A DNA stretch of 46,270 bases from contig DASPIR010000001.1 in NCBI GenBank assembly GCA_035628995.1, positions 1 to 46,270 of the forward strand. The letters run 5' to 3'. The notes beneath the pieces are model-generated. The model was given only the letters and a program-made list of their open reading frames with translations, searched no databases and was not told the origin of the DNA. Every line of letters begins with the position of its first letter. The stretch's first letter is position 1. The stretch comes from Clostridia bacterium. GTDB lineage: Bacteria > Bacillota > Clostridia > Lutisporales > Lutisporaceae. Below, piece by piece: positions 7,744 through 15,830 of this stretch. The translations under genes and the position numbers were made by a program.

Positions 7744-8676
7744 TCAATTAAACATCATGGCTAAAGGATTGGCGTTGACAGCTGCCTGTAACTGACCTTC
7801 ATCAACGTGTGTGTAAATCTCAGTTGTCGCAATACTCTCATGTCCGAGAAGTTGTTGCAAGGAACGAATATCTACACGACCATATTTGTACATTAGCGTA
7901 GCTGCAGTATGCCTAAGTTTATGTGTGGACAAACCTTCTGGGGTTATTCCTGCAGCAACGATATGTTTTTTAACTACGTTTTGTATGGCTCTTGTTGTCA
8001 AGCGTCCACCGTTGCGTGATATAAATAAAGCATTCGTATATACAGTCATGGAATTTCGTATAGATTGCCATTTTGCTAATGCTTGTTTGACAGCTGGTGT
8101 CATAAAAATCTTGCGTTCCTTATTACCCTTTCCAATGACTGATAATACATCGGAGTTAACTTGGTCTACATTTAATGATTCTAATTCTGACAAACGTAAA
8201 GCACAGTTTAGAAAAATTGTTATAATACAATTATCACGTACAGAACTTGAACTGGCTTCAATAAGTAGACGAACTGACTCTTCAAGAGTAAGGCATCTGA
8301 CAATACGCTTTGGTTGTTTAGGAGTTTCTAATTCTTCGGCAATGTTATTATCAATCAGATGTGCCTTGGTTTTTAGATACTTCCAAAATTGTCGAATAGA
8401 AACAATTTTTCTTGTTCTCGTGCCAGGAGAAGAATGTAGAGAATCTTGGCAATATGCAAGAAACCCATACATTTCGCCAAGGCTGATAGACCGAATAAAT
8501 TCAATATTCACAAATTGAAAATCTGAATACTCTTGATTTCGGATAATTGAAATGTAACGGAAAAATTGTAAAAGATCTAAGCGGTATTCCAATATGGTGT
8601 TCTTGCTACGACCTTTAATTGTAACAAGGTAAGCCAATTAATGTTCAACTATTTGACAAGATTTATTTGATTGCAT
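7744..8676 (-). pseudogene. XerC-like tyrosine recombinase with in-frame TAA at codon 13
   Basis: The core-binding domain (SKNTILEYRLDLLQFF) and the catalytic domain are complete. The catalytic residues are Arg in CALRLSEL, Lys in IGKGNKERK, HKLRH, LGHESIATTEIYTH and its Tyr. The frame opens with ATG at 8676, 8 bases after a strong AGGAG (8685-8689), but codon 13 is TAA (8638-8640). It is followed directly by TTG and the conserved LAYLVTIKG. The protein would be about 309 residues if intact. It may be a recent nonsense mutant, or be expressed weakly from TTG 8637 (297 residues). It is oriented against the neighbouring genes in the island, as an integron integrase would be, but no IntI-specific insert was recognised. 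Confidence 0.85.
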
Positions 8677-8743
8677 TTTATTCACTCCTTTTCCAAGAGT
8701 GTTGCCACTTATGCATAATATAGACATAAACAGACAAGCGGAA

Positions 8744-8760
8744 TAATGTGAAGTTCTTAA
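8744..8760 (+). repeat. Short island motif upstream of the 81-residue gene
   Basis: AATAATGTGAAGTTCT, 13 of 14 positions identical to the AATAATGGGAAGTT at the end of the repeat before the HEPN gene. It could also be read as a -10-like box, so its role is open. Confidence 0.4.
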
Positions 8761-8842
8761 GGAAGTAGTATTTCTGTGTGGTGTTATAAATAACATTAGT
8801 AATTTATACGGAAATCAAATATTAAAGGAAAGGAAGCAATTT

Positions 8843-9088
8843 ATGAAAGCGATTGTGAGAAAAGTTAATTATAAACGTGGGTTGATTGTATTTGAAAGTG
8901 AAAGTTATGATTGCGGTTGGTTAGAAATTTTGGATACAGTCGACTTAGAGGAAGATGATGAATTGGTAGGAAACTTTAATGAGTTGGGTGGAACAACAAT
9001 AATTAAAAAAAGTACTGGTGAGAAAATAGAAGTCTTTATAGAAGATTATGGGATGTCATATAAAAAAGCAGTTGAAATAATATATTGA
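8843..9088 (+). CDS. Small hypothetical protein, 81 residues
   Basis: Function not recognised. The protein is acidic, begins MKAIVRKVNYKRGLIVFES and has alternating hydrophobic residues that suggest a small beta-barrel, then a short C-terminal helix (MSYKKAVEIIY). There is no signal peptide, membrane span or Cys cluster. The start ATG 8843 follows AAAGGAAAGGAAG. It is divergent from the recombinase and upstream of the SEFIR gene. It could be an accessory cassette gene, an antitoxin-like partner or a recombination cofactor; nothing in the sequence decides. Confidence 0.7.
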   Translation: MKAIVRKVNYKRGLIVFESESYDCGWLEILDTVDLEEDDELVGNFNELGGTTIIKKSTGEKIEVFIEDYGMSYKKAVEIIY

Positions 9089-9111
9089 TGAGGTGTAAAG
9101 ATAATCATGCA

Positions 9112-9147
9112 CAGGGACAAGGGGACAAACCTGTCCCCCTGCCCCTT
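9112..9147. terminator. G+C-rich palindrome after the 81-residue gene
   Basis: GGGGACA (9121-9127) and TGTCCCC (9132-9138) form a perfect stem with an AACC loop, inside a larger near-palindrome of GGGACA/TGCCCC units. A short TTT follows. Similar GGGACA palindromes are scattered in many bacterial genomes. It may act as a terminator or be a REP-like repeat. Confidence 0.55.
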
Positions 9148-9193
9148 TAAGATGGGCTATTTACCAAAATAGTCGATTCTGAATAGAAAAGGT

Positions 9194-9262
9194 TGAGCTT
9201 CTGATAAGGCTAATAATTGGATGTATGGAATTTTTGTAGTTATAGCAATTAGACGAAGTTCA
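9194..9262 (+). repeat. Short island repeat upstream of the SEFIR gene
   Basis: It carries the same blocks as the element at 6759-6815: AAGGCTAATAATTGGAT, GGAATTTTT and TAGTTATAGCAAT in the same order and spacing. Here the element is bounded by a near-perfect inverted repeat, TGAGCTTC (9194-9201) and GAAGTTCA (9255-9262). It ends 27 bases before the SEFIR start. Confidence 0.65.
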
Positions 9263-9289
9263 TAATTTACCGAAGGGGGATAGAGAAGC

Positions 9290-10741
9290 ATGCAGTCTAT
9301 TACGGACCCAAAGGTCTTCATTTCTTATGCATGGGGCACGGATGAATATCAGCAGAAGGTGCTCGACCTCTGTACACGCCTGTATTCTGAGTGCGGTATT
9401 GAGGTGCTCATCGACAAATGGTCGATGGAGGCTGGTAACGATACATACGATTTCATGGAACGCTGCGTAAAAGACCCGAGTGTGAACTACGTCATTATGC
9501 TCCTTGATAAAACCTACGCCGAGAAGGCTGACAACAGGCAGGGCGGCGTGGGAACTGAGACGCAGATCATTTCGCAAGAGGTCTATTCCAATACAGTGCA
9601 GAGCAAATTCATACCGGTTATCTTTGAGCGTGGTCCTGATGAAAAGATATATAAACCGGCGTATTTGAAATCCAGGCTACATTTCGATCTGACGAAGGAC
9701 AACGCCAACGCCGAGTTTATGCGACTGGTCAAACACCTCTACGGCGAGAAGACTTATCCTATGCCGCAAACTAAGGGCACAAAGCCCGACTGGGTATCTC
9801 AGCCGGAAATCGTCCCTGCGGTAATATCCGGCCCGCTGTTTACGATTCAAAATGCAAGCGACGACGTTCTATTAAGGAGCGAGATAAGGAAAGCTCTCAA
9901 TCTGGTAAAAGAGTGCGTTTTTGCGATTGAGCCCACAAGTGAAGAGGAAGCTAAATTTCGAGCCGAACCGCAAGCATATCTCGACTTTCTTGGTACACTC
10001 AGACCTTACCGGGATGCTTTCATCAAGGCGCTTGAGAATATAACGCATAAGGACTATTTCACCGATGTGGCGGCAGATTTTTTCGAAGAATACAGACAAA
10101 CGCAGGATGACCAAAGAGGCTCGGACGACTATCCGTCGCAGGCAAGAAGGGCGCTGCTGCACGAGATGTTCATATATACCATCGCCCTGCTCTGGGGCGC
10201 GGAAGAGTATTCAAAAATCCGCGACCTGATTACTCGCACGTACTTTCTCGGCGGTAAGTACAGAGAAAATAAAGCCGCCAAGTTGACTGACATCGTATAT
10301 GCCGGCGGCCATACCAATCTGATAGAAAACGCTAAGAAGAAGGTCGACAACAAGAACTATTACTCGGGGCTCGCTCAGCACTGGTCAGAGCATGTAATGG
10401 CTGGATACTCGCTCGATCAGGTCACTTTCGCCGACCTTCTCATATACAATCTCAGCGTTCTTGAAGAGCCTGAGGATACTTGGTACTGGTTCCCGATGCT
10501 TTACGTCTACGGCCTGGAGAATCCCATGTTTTCACGATTCGCGATAAGGCTGAAGTCGGCACATCAGCTGAAACGTCTCGCGGGACTTGTTGGCGATGTA
10601 TCGCCTGTTGGCATCGACGAAAGAATTCAGAAAATGGTCAAGCTCTCTGCCATGGACAAGTACAGATACAACAGTTCTTTTGACAAGGCGCCGCTGATCC
10701 TTGACTATGTCAAAGCAGACGAGATCGGTAAACTGCTGTGA
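9290..10741 (+). CDS. SEFIR/TIR-like domain protein
   Basis: 483 residues. The N-terminal SEFIR-type domain (about residues 6-160) opens PKVFISYAWGTDEYQQKVLDL and contains EVLIDKWSMEAGND and the family-typical GVGTETQIISQEV. SEFIR domains are relatives of TIR domains and occur in bacterial immune proteins. A mainly helical C-terminal region (about 190-483) has no recognised fold. ATG 9290 follows GGGGG at moderate distance. G+C is clearly higher than in the flanking genes, with frequent GCC, CTC and CGC codons. The next gene shares this composition and follows after 49 bases, so the two probably moved in together. A role in antiphage defence is inferred. Confidence 0.82.
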   Translation: MQSITDPKVFISYAWGTDEYQQKVLDLCTRLYSECGIEVLIDKWSMEAGNDTYDFMERCVKDPSVNYVIMLLDKTYAEKADNRQGGVGTETQIISQEVYSNTVQSKFIPVIFERGPDEKIYKPAYLKSRLHFDLTKDNANAEFMRLVKHLYGEKTYPMPQTKGTKPDWVSQPEIVPAVISGPLFTIQNASDDVLLRSEIRKALNLVKECVFAIEPTSEEEAKFRAEPQAYLDFLGTLRPYRDAFIKALENITHKDYFTDVAADFFEEYRQTQDDQRGSDDYPSQARRALLHEMFIYTIALLWGAEEYSKIRDLITRTYFLGGKYRENKAAKLTDIVYAGGHTNLIENAKKKVDNKNYYSGLAQHWSEHVMAGYSLDQVTFADLLIYNLSVLEEPEDTWYWFPMLYVYGLENPMFSRFAIRLKSAHQLKRLAGLVGDVSPVGIDERIQKMVKLSAMDKYRYNSSFDKAPLILDYVKADEIGKLL

Positions 10742-10790
10742 GTATTTAGGACTCGCAACAATTATAATAACTTGAAGGCGGGGGTTACTT

Positions 10791-12413
10791 ATGGACGAGC
10801 CAATATATCAAAGACGGATGCTTGAGTACATAAAGCAATACCCTAATACAGGAAGCGTGATGATCCCTATTCATGGCAGGACACGCGCTTACGGAACGGA
10901 CGCATATTTTCAGTGCAGATTGTTTCCGGCGGGGAGAGCCGCTGAAGAAATGGAGATAGATGATACAAACCATTGGAGCGGGACATCTCCCGGTTTCACT
11001 CGTTATGGATTCGGATCTGACGCTGACACCATCTATACCCGCTTCAATAATGAATACGACATGGAGCCGTTTGTGATAGAACGGAGCTTTGACGGTTTAG
11101 GAAAGCGGGACGAGATTGAGATAGTGGAAGAATTCCGGCTCTTGAACAACCTATATTTTGATAGGACGAAAAACGAGTATGTCGATCTTGCGGACGATAC
11201 CACAGTCGTGAAGATCGAGGGGGATTTCGTCACGGTACATAGGAAATATCTCAAGCGGTATCTTGCTGTCAAAGAGATGATTATGCTCATTCATATTGAC
11301 AGCCAGTATCCTCTGGGCGTAGTCGACCCGGATATTAAGACGGGTGGTTATACAGAAAAGACTGAGGATAAAATCTACAGCTTTTACATAGGTGTGGCCC
11401 GCGGCACCAAGCAGCAGACCTTCTCTATGATATATGCCAAAACTGCTATACGAGGCTGTGCAATCGCAGATTGCGGCTACTGGCCGTATGATGAAGATAA
11501 CCGCGATTATGAGGATTATATCATCGGTATCGATGAGGATGGCGATGAAATAGTATTCACTTCCGAACCGTCCAAACTGGCGAACTATTACGGTAAGAAT
11601 CCGGATGCACCGCACTATCTGACGCCTATATTCTTCCGGCGCGAAGTACTGCAGAAATATTACAGCAACCCAGATAGGTATACTGTCGAGGCCGGCATCA
11701 TAAGGTGTGGCACCCGGTGGTTGCTATATATCGATAACGAAAGTCCCGATTATGTTTCAGCTTATCTCGGTGATCTGGGGCGAGATCTCCCTGATAGTAA
11801 TGAACAAAAACATTGGAAGACCTACAACATCGCAATCGACGGAAAACTGAGCAAATCAAAATACAGGAGAGACTTTCTCAGCATACCTACCTCATCTGAC
11901 TCTCCGATATTCATATTTCAGCATAAGTACGAGGAGATAAATAAAGCTTTTGGGGCGAAGGCTGGATGGCCGCTGTTCCTTCCGCTGCATGACGATGACA
12001 AATACACACTTTCCGGACTCAGGATCCCGCTCTTGAACTCACAGTCGGAGTTCGATCAGCAGGTCCTCGCTCTTGTCAAAGTGATGCTCGACTCATTAAA
12101 TGAAAAGCAGATCGAATCGAAACTCCCGCCTTCAGAAGAAAAGATCGTCGGAAGCATCTCAAAGCTGGAAAAGTTGTTTGAAGTACAGGGTCTGAGCGAC
12201 TATGCCGATATAGTGAAGTTTCTCAGAAATGTTCAGGAACTCCGTTCGACCAGCGCGGCGCACAAAAAGGGTCGGAGTTATGATAGGATCGCCAAGGTGT
12301 TCAGTATCGGAGAGGTCTCATATGCCGATGCGTTTATCGGCATTATGAATCAGGCGAATGCTTTTCTGGAGTACATAGAACTAAATATAGACGAGCTCAC
12401 CGCCACGAAATAG
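10791..12413 (+). CDS. Unknown protein with C-terminal Rx5H (HEPN-like) motif, partner of the SEFIR gene
   Basis: 540 residues, no family recognised with confidence. The N-terminal two-thirds is rich in beta-type and aromatic residues (for example SGTSPGFTRYGFGSDADT and RRYLAVK-like segments) and looks like a folded sensor or binding region. The last 120 residues are helical and contain R485-STSAA-H491 within VQELRSTSAAHKKGR, an Rx5H arrangement as in HEPN RNases and ApeA-like proteins. No signal peptide or membrane span. ATG 10791 follows GGCGGGGG. It shares the elevated G+C of the SEFIR gene just upstream. The nuclease idea is an inference from one motif. Confidence 0.65.
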   Translation: MDEPIYQRRMLEYIKQYPNTGSVMIPIHGRTRAYGTDAYFQCRLFPAGRAAEEMEIDDTNHWSGTSPGFTRYGFGSDADTIYTRFNNEYDMEPFVIERSFDGLGKRDEIEIVEEFRLLNNLYFDRTKNEYVDLADDTTVVKIEGDFVTVHRKYLKRYLAVKEMIMLIHIDSQYPLGVVDPDIKTGGYTEKTEDKIYSFYIGVARGTKQQTFSMIYAKTAIRGCAIADCGYWPYDEDNRDYEDYIIGIDEDGDEIVFTSEPSKLANYYGKNPDAPHYLTPIFFRREVLQKYYSNPDRYTVEAGIIRCGTRWLLYIDNESPDYVSAYLGDLGRDLPDSNEQKHWKTYNIAIDGKLSKSKYRRDFLSIPTSSDSPIFIFQHKYEEINKAFGAKAGWPLFLPLHDDDKYTLSGLRIPLLNSQSEFDQQVLALVKVMLDSLNEKQIESKLPPSEEKIVGSISKLEKLFEVQGLSDYADIVKFLRNVQELRSTSAAHKKGRSYDRIAKVFSIGEVSYADAFIGIMNQANAFLEYIELNIDELTATK

Positions 12414-12609
12414 AACCCTGAAACTAAAGCTGCCTTTCGTTTTAGAGCATGGTGCAAACTGGCGGGAGGTGGCGCTGGGGCGCAGGTTCTCTCGTCCGTC
12501 GGCCGCTCCAACAAACAGGAAAAGGGCCTCTGGGATCCATCACGGAATACCAGAAGCCAATTATCGAGCTTCGCTTAATGTTTATAATGTTTATACTAGG
12601 AAAGAGTAC

Positions 12610-12643
12610 TGAACTTCGCCGAAGGCTAATAATAAGAAGTTGA
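12610..12643 (+). repeat. Short island repeat upstream of the GHKL gene
   Basis: A compact form of the island element: TGAACTTC, then AAGGCTAATAAT shared with 9206-9217, then GAAGTTGA. The ends form an 8-base inverted repeat with one mismatch. Confidence 0.5.
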
Positions 12644-12676
12644 TGCATAAAACTACAAATGCAATATTTATCTGTG

Positions 12677-12705
12677 CTGACCTTAAAATAGAAACGCAGT
12701 ATAAT
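12677..12705 (+). promoter_or_regulatory. Promoter for the GHKL-nuclease gene
   Basis: CTGACC (12677-12682), a 17-base spacer and a perfect TATAAT (12700-12705), 72 bases before the start codon. Confidence 0.6.
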
Positions 12706-12777
12706 CGGAAAATTAAATTGAACATTGAGATAAAGAAGCTGAAATAGAAAAACAAAAATTTTGGAGGTGCAAAGTAC

Positions 12778-14547
12778 ATGAGTAAAACAGCTAATTTCAT
12801 TGTTGAGGGTAGATTAACTCAACTATTGGGAGAAAACTATTCATCAGTCGAGCATGCTTTAAAAGAGTTAGTAGATAATGCATGGGATGCTGATGCTGAA
12901 AATGTTCATATCACACTTCCTCGATCAATTGCTGATGCTGAACGTTTTGTTTCTATTAAAGATGATGGCATAGGTATGTCAGAAGAAAGCATTGAAAATG
13001 AATATCTACGAATAGCGCGAGACCGTGTATCTTCAAAGGGTGAAAAAACCGAATTAAAAGATAGACTAGTAAAAGGACGTAAAGGGATTGGCAAGTTTGC
13101 AGGACTTTTGTTGGCTGATCGAATGAGAGTTGTTACAACTCGAAATGGTAAAACAACACAATTTGATATTGTTAAAGGTGATTTTCTTGCGCATCACGAT
13201 AATTTAACATCACAAGATATTAACCTAATAACTTCAGCAAATAAAAATGCCGATAATGGAACAGAAATTATATTAAACGATATTGATATTTTATCAATTG
13301 ATCCAAACTATGATAAACTTAGGCAATTGCTTATTATGGAATATGGACGAGAGGATAACTTTAATATATTTATAAATAACAACTCGATAAAAGTTGAAGA
13401 TATCGGTGGAAAAAACTATAGATTTTCTGAAGCCAATTATGGTATTGACTTGAACTTTAATATAGCAGGAAAAGAGATAAAAAACAAAAAATCAGGCATC
13501 GTATTAAGAGTTAAAGGTAAAATTATTGGTAAGCCCAACTATTGGGGCATTGAAGATGTCAACTATATCCACAGTAAATTGCTGAAGAAAGTATACGGTG
13601 AGGTAAACGCTGACTTTTTAGAGAAACACACGACTAATAGTTGGGGTATTCTGGAAAGTACTGTGGATTATCTAACAGTCGAGGAATTTGTAAGAGAGAA
13701 GCTTCTGTTTGCATTAGAAGATAGTTTTAAGGCATATATTCAATTTACAAAGAAACAGCTTGAGATAGAAATCAAGAAACAGCTTGAAAAATTACCTGAG
13801 TATAAAAGAGAAAAAGCACTTAGGTTAATAGATAAAGTGCTGACGGGCTTGTCTGACGGACGACACAATGAACAACAAATTAAAAATATAATTGCTGTGA
13901 CGATATCGGCCTTAGAAAATGATGACTACTACGACATAATCGAGAGAATAGCGCAAGCAAGTGATGGAAGCATTGAGATTTTCGCAAGTGCTTTAAGAGA
14001 GTTTGGAATACTCGATATCAGTTTAATAGCTAATCAGGCAACAGCAAGATTGAATTTTCTTGAAAAGTTACAATCTTTAGTCGATAATGAGAATACACTT
14101 GAAAAAGACCTACATACTGCTTTGGAAAAGAATATGTGGGTATTTGGTGTAGCATATTCGCTGATGTCGTCAAACCAGACAACTAACCACATTGTAGAAA
14201 AATATTTAGGTGAAAAATTTAAAGGTGGCCGAGCAAACAAAAGACCAGACTTGCTTTTAAACAGTGGTATTGGTGACAAAATGCTATTAATTGAATTCAA
14301 AAAACCGTCTTTGCAGTTAGAAAGAGAACACGAAGCTCAAGCAACGGAATATCGTGATGATTTGCTTTTGTATTTTCCAAACAAAGCAATTGATATACTG
14401 GTAATCGGTAAAAAGGTCAATCCAAAAATTTCTGTACAGCAAACACAGCCTAACCTGAAACTTATGGGCTTTACTGAATTAATATTGAACGCACGAAACG
14501 AGTTGGAGTGGCTGCTTAACAGTCTAGCAACTCCGATAAAAGAGTGA
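12778..14547 (+). CDS. GHKL (HSP90-like) ATPase fused to a PD-(D/E)XK-like domain
   Basis: 589 residues. The N-terminal GHKL ATPase shows the N box ELVDNAWDADA (about 31-41), the G1 box DDGIGM (about 61-66) and the glycine lid GRKGIGKFAG (about 100-109), as in MORC, MutL and HSP90 proteins. A helical middle follows (about 300-440). The C-terminal region has ALEKNMWVFGVAYS, KRPDLLL and LLIEFKKPS, the D...ExK pattern of restriction-like nucleases, similar to Shedu/DUF4263 proteins. It may be an ATP-gated single-gene nuclease defence. ATG 12778 follows TTGGAGGTG. G+C is low again, unlike the SEFIR pair. The fold of the C-terminus is inferred from motifs. Confidence 0.8.
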   Translation: MSKTANFIVEGRLTQLLGENYSSVEHALKELVDNAWDADAENVHITLPRSIADAERFVSIKDDGIGMSEESIENEYLRIARDRVSSKGEKTELKDRLVKGRKGIGKFAGLLLADRMRVVTTRNGKTTQFDIVKGDFLAHHDNLTSQDINLITSANKNADNGTEIILNDIDILSIDPNYDKLRQLLIMEYGREDNFNIFINNNSIKVEDIGGKNYRFSEANYGIDLNFNIAGKEIKNKKSGIVLRVKGKIIGKPNYWGIEDVNYIHSKLLKKVYGEVNADFLEKHTTNSWGILESTVDYLTVEEFVREKLLFALEDSFKAYIQFTKKQLEIEIKKQLEKLPEYKREKALRLIDKVLTGLSDGRHNEQQIKNIIAVTISALENDDYYDIIERIAQASDGSIEIFASALREFGILDISLIANQATARLNFLEKLQSLVDNENTLEKDLHTALEKNMWVFGVAYSLMSSNQTTNHIVEKYLGEKFKGGRANKRPDLLLNSGIGDKMLLIEFKKPSLQLEREHEAQATEYRDDLLLYFPNKAIDILVIGKKVNPKISVQQTQPNLKLMGFTELILNARNELEWLLNSLATPIKE

Positions 14548-14838
14548 TTAATGAGGTGGTGGGGTTTGAGTAGTAAGAAGAATTTGTATCATAAGTGGTT
14601 GTTCCCCCGATGCTATTTGTAAGTTAATATATTCAACTTCGCAGTATCCATATAATTGGACAAGTTTGTCCATGAGGAATCAAGTGTATGGCTCCATTTG
14701 CATCTATATAACCTGTCAAACTGATGGGATACACACAACAAATGCAGATACACAATTTAACAAGCAAAAAAATACAAAAATGTTGCGCATTGGAAAATAT
14801 AAGGCTATAATTATTGTAGGGGAATTGAAAAAGGTCGC

Positions 14839-14915
14839 CATGACCTGTAAGCGTTGGCGCACTTACAGGCTCATGCAGGTGAATCACCACCCACAAACGC
14901 AGCTTTCGCTGCCAC
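14839..14915 (+). ncRNA. Candidate structured RNA or secondary-structure site
   Basis: A 13-bp stem with one bulge is followed within 40 bases by two more perfect small hairpins. Together with the T-tailed hairpin at 15039-15078 this could be one short non-coding transcript. No known RNA family was recognised and no promoter was identified with confidence. Confidence 0.35.
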
Positions 14916-15038
14916 AGCAACCTTATGTTATTATAGTCCATTTTTACAGTAATTTCAAGAAGGACTCCGTTGCATTGGTGTTACAATGTGTTTGCATTGT
15001 AATGTGAATGGATTCGGGGGGATTCTGTATGATAGCAT

Positions 15039-15078
15039 AAAGTGCATGTGTGGGATAAAACCTGTATATGCACTTTTT
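15039..15078 (+). terminator. Intrinsic terminator
   Basis: AAGTGCAT (15040-15047) pairs with ATGCACTT (15068-15075), with GGG/CC pairs further in, followed by TTTTT overlapping the stem end. Confidence 0.65.
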
Positions 15079-15169
15079 CAATTTCCCCTCCTAAAGAAGA
15101 TAAGGGGGGGGAAATATATGATAAAAGCTTCTAATTGCATTCAACTTGTGGGGCAAGGAGGTATAGGGC

Positions 15170-15355
15170 ATGCACAGTTTTTTTAGATTCAGCAGCATTA
15201 AAGAGGGACTTATTTTTATTGCAGTACAGTCAGTCATTCTGACCATTGCTTTGTTTTATGATTATCGGCAGAAAATGGTTGAGAAAAAGCAGAAGGATCT
15301 GAAGGGCCTTATATCTGACATTGAAACGCTTACAAAGTATAAGCATAAGTGTTGA
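15170..15355 (+). CDS. Small putative membrane protein, 61 residues
   Basis: The start ATG 15170 has AAGGAGG at 8 bases, an excellent site, which is the main reason to believe it. One hydrophobic segment (about residues 12-30, GLIFIAVQSVILTIALF) is followed by a charged, Lys-rich, helix-prone tail. A 22-codon ORF (15118-15186) overlaps its start and could couple translation. No family recognised. Function unknown; holin-like or toxin-like roles are possible but unsupported. Confidence 0.5.
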   Translation: MHSFFRFSSIKEGLIFIAVQSVILTIALFYDYRQKMVEKKQKDLKGLISDIETLTKYKHKC

Positions 15356-15365
15356 GGCAGGAAGG

Positions 15366-15617
15366 TTAGGGATTTATATTTTTCGTTCTCACGTGGCAAA
15401 ACAGACCAAGTCCTCTCGTGAGACGTTGCACTGTCTTATGATTGATGCACATGCCTAGATTACGCAGGTCCAGAGTAATTTACTGATAGCCGAGACGATG
15501 TTTGCGTTCATTATGAATTATAGCTTGAGCTTTATCTTTTAATTCGATTTTTCCTTCTTTCGAACTAAGGCATTCAATTTTTTGCTGATTATTACAGTTA
15601 TTACGAAATAAAAGCAT
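15366..15617 (-). pseudogene. IS3-family transposase (orfB) remnant
   Basis: The minus strand, read from 15617, gives a fragment with KDKAQAIIHNERKHRLGYQ, an in-frame TAA (15480-15482), then ITLDLRNLGMCINHKTVQRL and GLFCHVRTK. This matches the HTH_21 region of IS3-type transposases, whose usual form is YGYRRIT.LR..G..INHK.VQRLM..LGL. A second stop ends it at 15366. The catalytic DDE region and the terminal repeats are missing, so it is a dead fragment. Confidence 0.8.
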
Positions 15618-15629
15618 AAAACCTAATGC

Positions 15630-15667
15630 ACGATGAAAGATAATAATTGCGAACTATCTTTCATCGT
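15630..15667. repeat. 13-bp perfect inverted repeat
   Basis: ACGATGAAAGATA (15630-15642) and TATCTTTCATCGT (15655-15667) are exact complements around a 12-base loop. It lies beside the transposase remnant. There is no T-run, so not an obvious terminator; it could be a protein-binding palindrome or an old element end. Confidence 0.6.
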
Positions 15668-15830
15668 TACATTTGTGAGGTTATTTCCATTATCCAAACT
15701 ATCTGACTCCATTAGTTTTAGCAACTTTTGTTACTATCAATATAATAATTATATATATAAATATTATATTGATTATGAATATGTCTAATCTAAAGTGTAT
15801 TCCGATATAATATTGATAGGGGTGAGGAGT

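Larger units (their letters stand above)
12414..12777. other. Intergenic region between island modules (364 bases)
   Basis: Bases 12437-12550 are unusually G+C-rich and contain no complete gene. They may be debris of a lost cassette. A third relative of the island repeat follows: TGAACTTC (12610-12617), AAGGCTAATAAT (12623-12634) and GAAGTTGA (12636-12643). A promoter for the GHKL gene is at 12677-12705. Confidence 0.55.
14548..15169. other. Non-coding structured region right of the GHKL gene (622 bases)
   Basis: No ORF here has a convincing ribosome-binding site until 15118. It is rich in hairpins: CATGA-CCTGTAAG pairing with CTTACAGG-c-TCATG (14839-14875), GGTGAATCACC (14878-14888), GCAGC-TTTC-GCTGC (about 14900-14914), TTACAATG/CATTGTAA (14981-15002) and a terminator at 15039-15078. 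It may be a small RNA locus or a recombination site cluster. A 22-codon ORF (15118-15186) after a G-run overlaps the start of the 61-residue gene. Confidence 0.5.

Noticed and set aside
9194-9262. Integron attC site
   Set aside because: GTTGAGC fits the GTTRRRY core by chance, but the matching RYYYAAC core and the attC stem layout are missing. Reported only as an unclassified island element.
12449-12643. Small ORFs on both strands of the G+C-rich scrap
   Set aside because: No start signals and no recognisable protein features.
14666-15007. 113-residue ORF in the structured region
   Set aside because: No ribosome-binding site, odd composition and strong hairpins throughout. Better read as non-coding.
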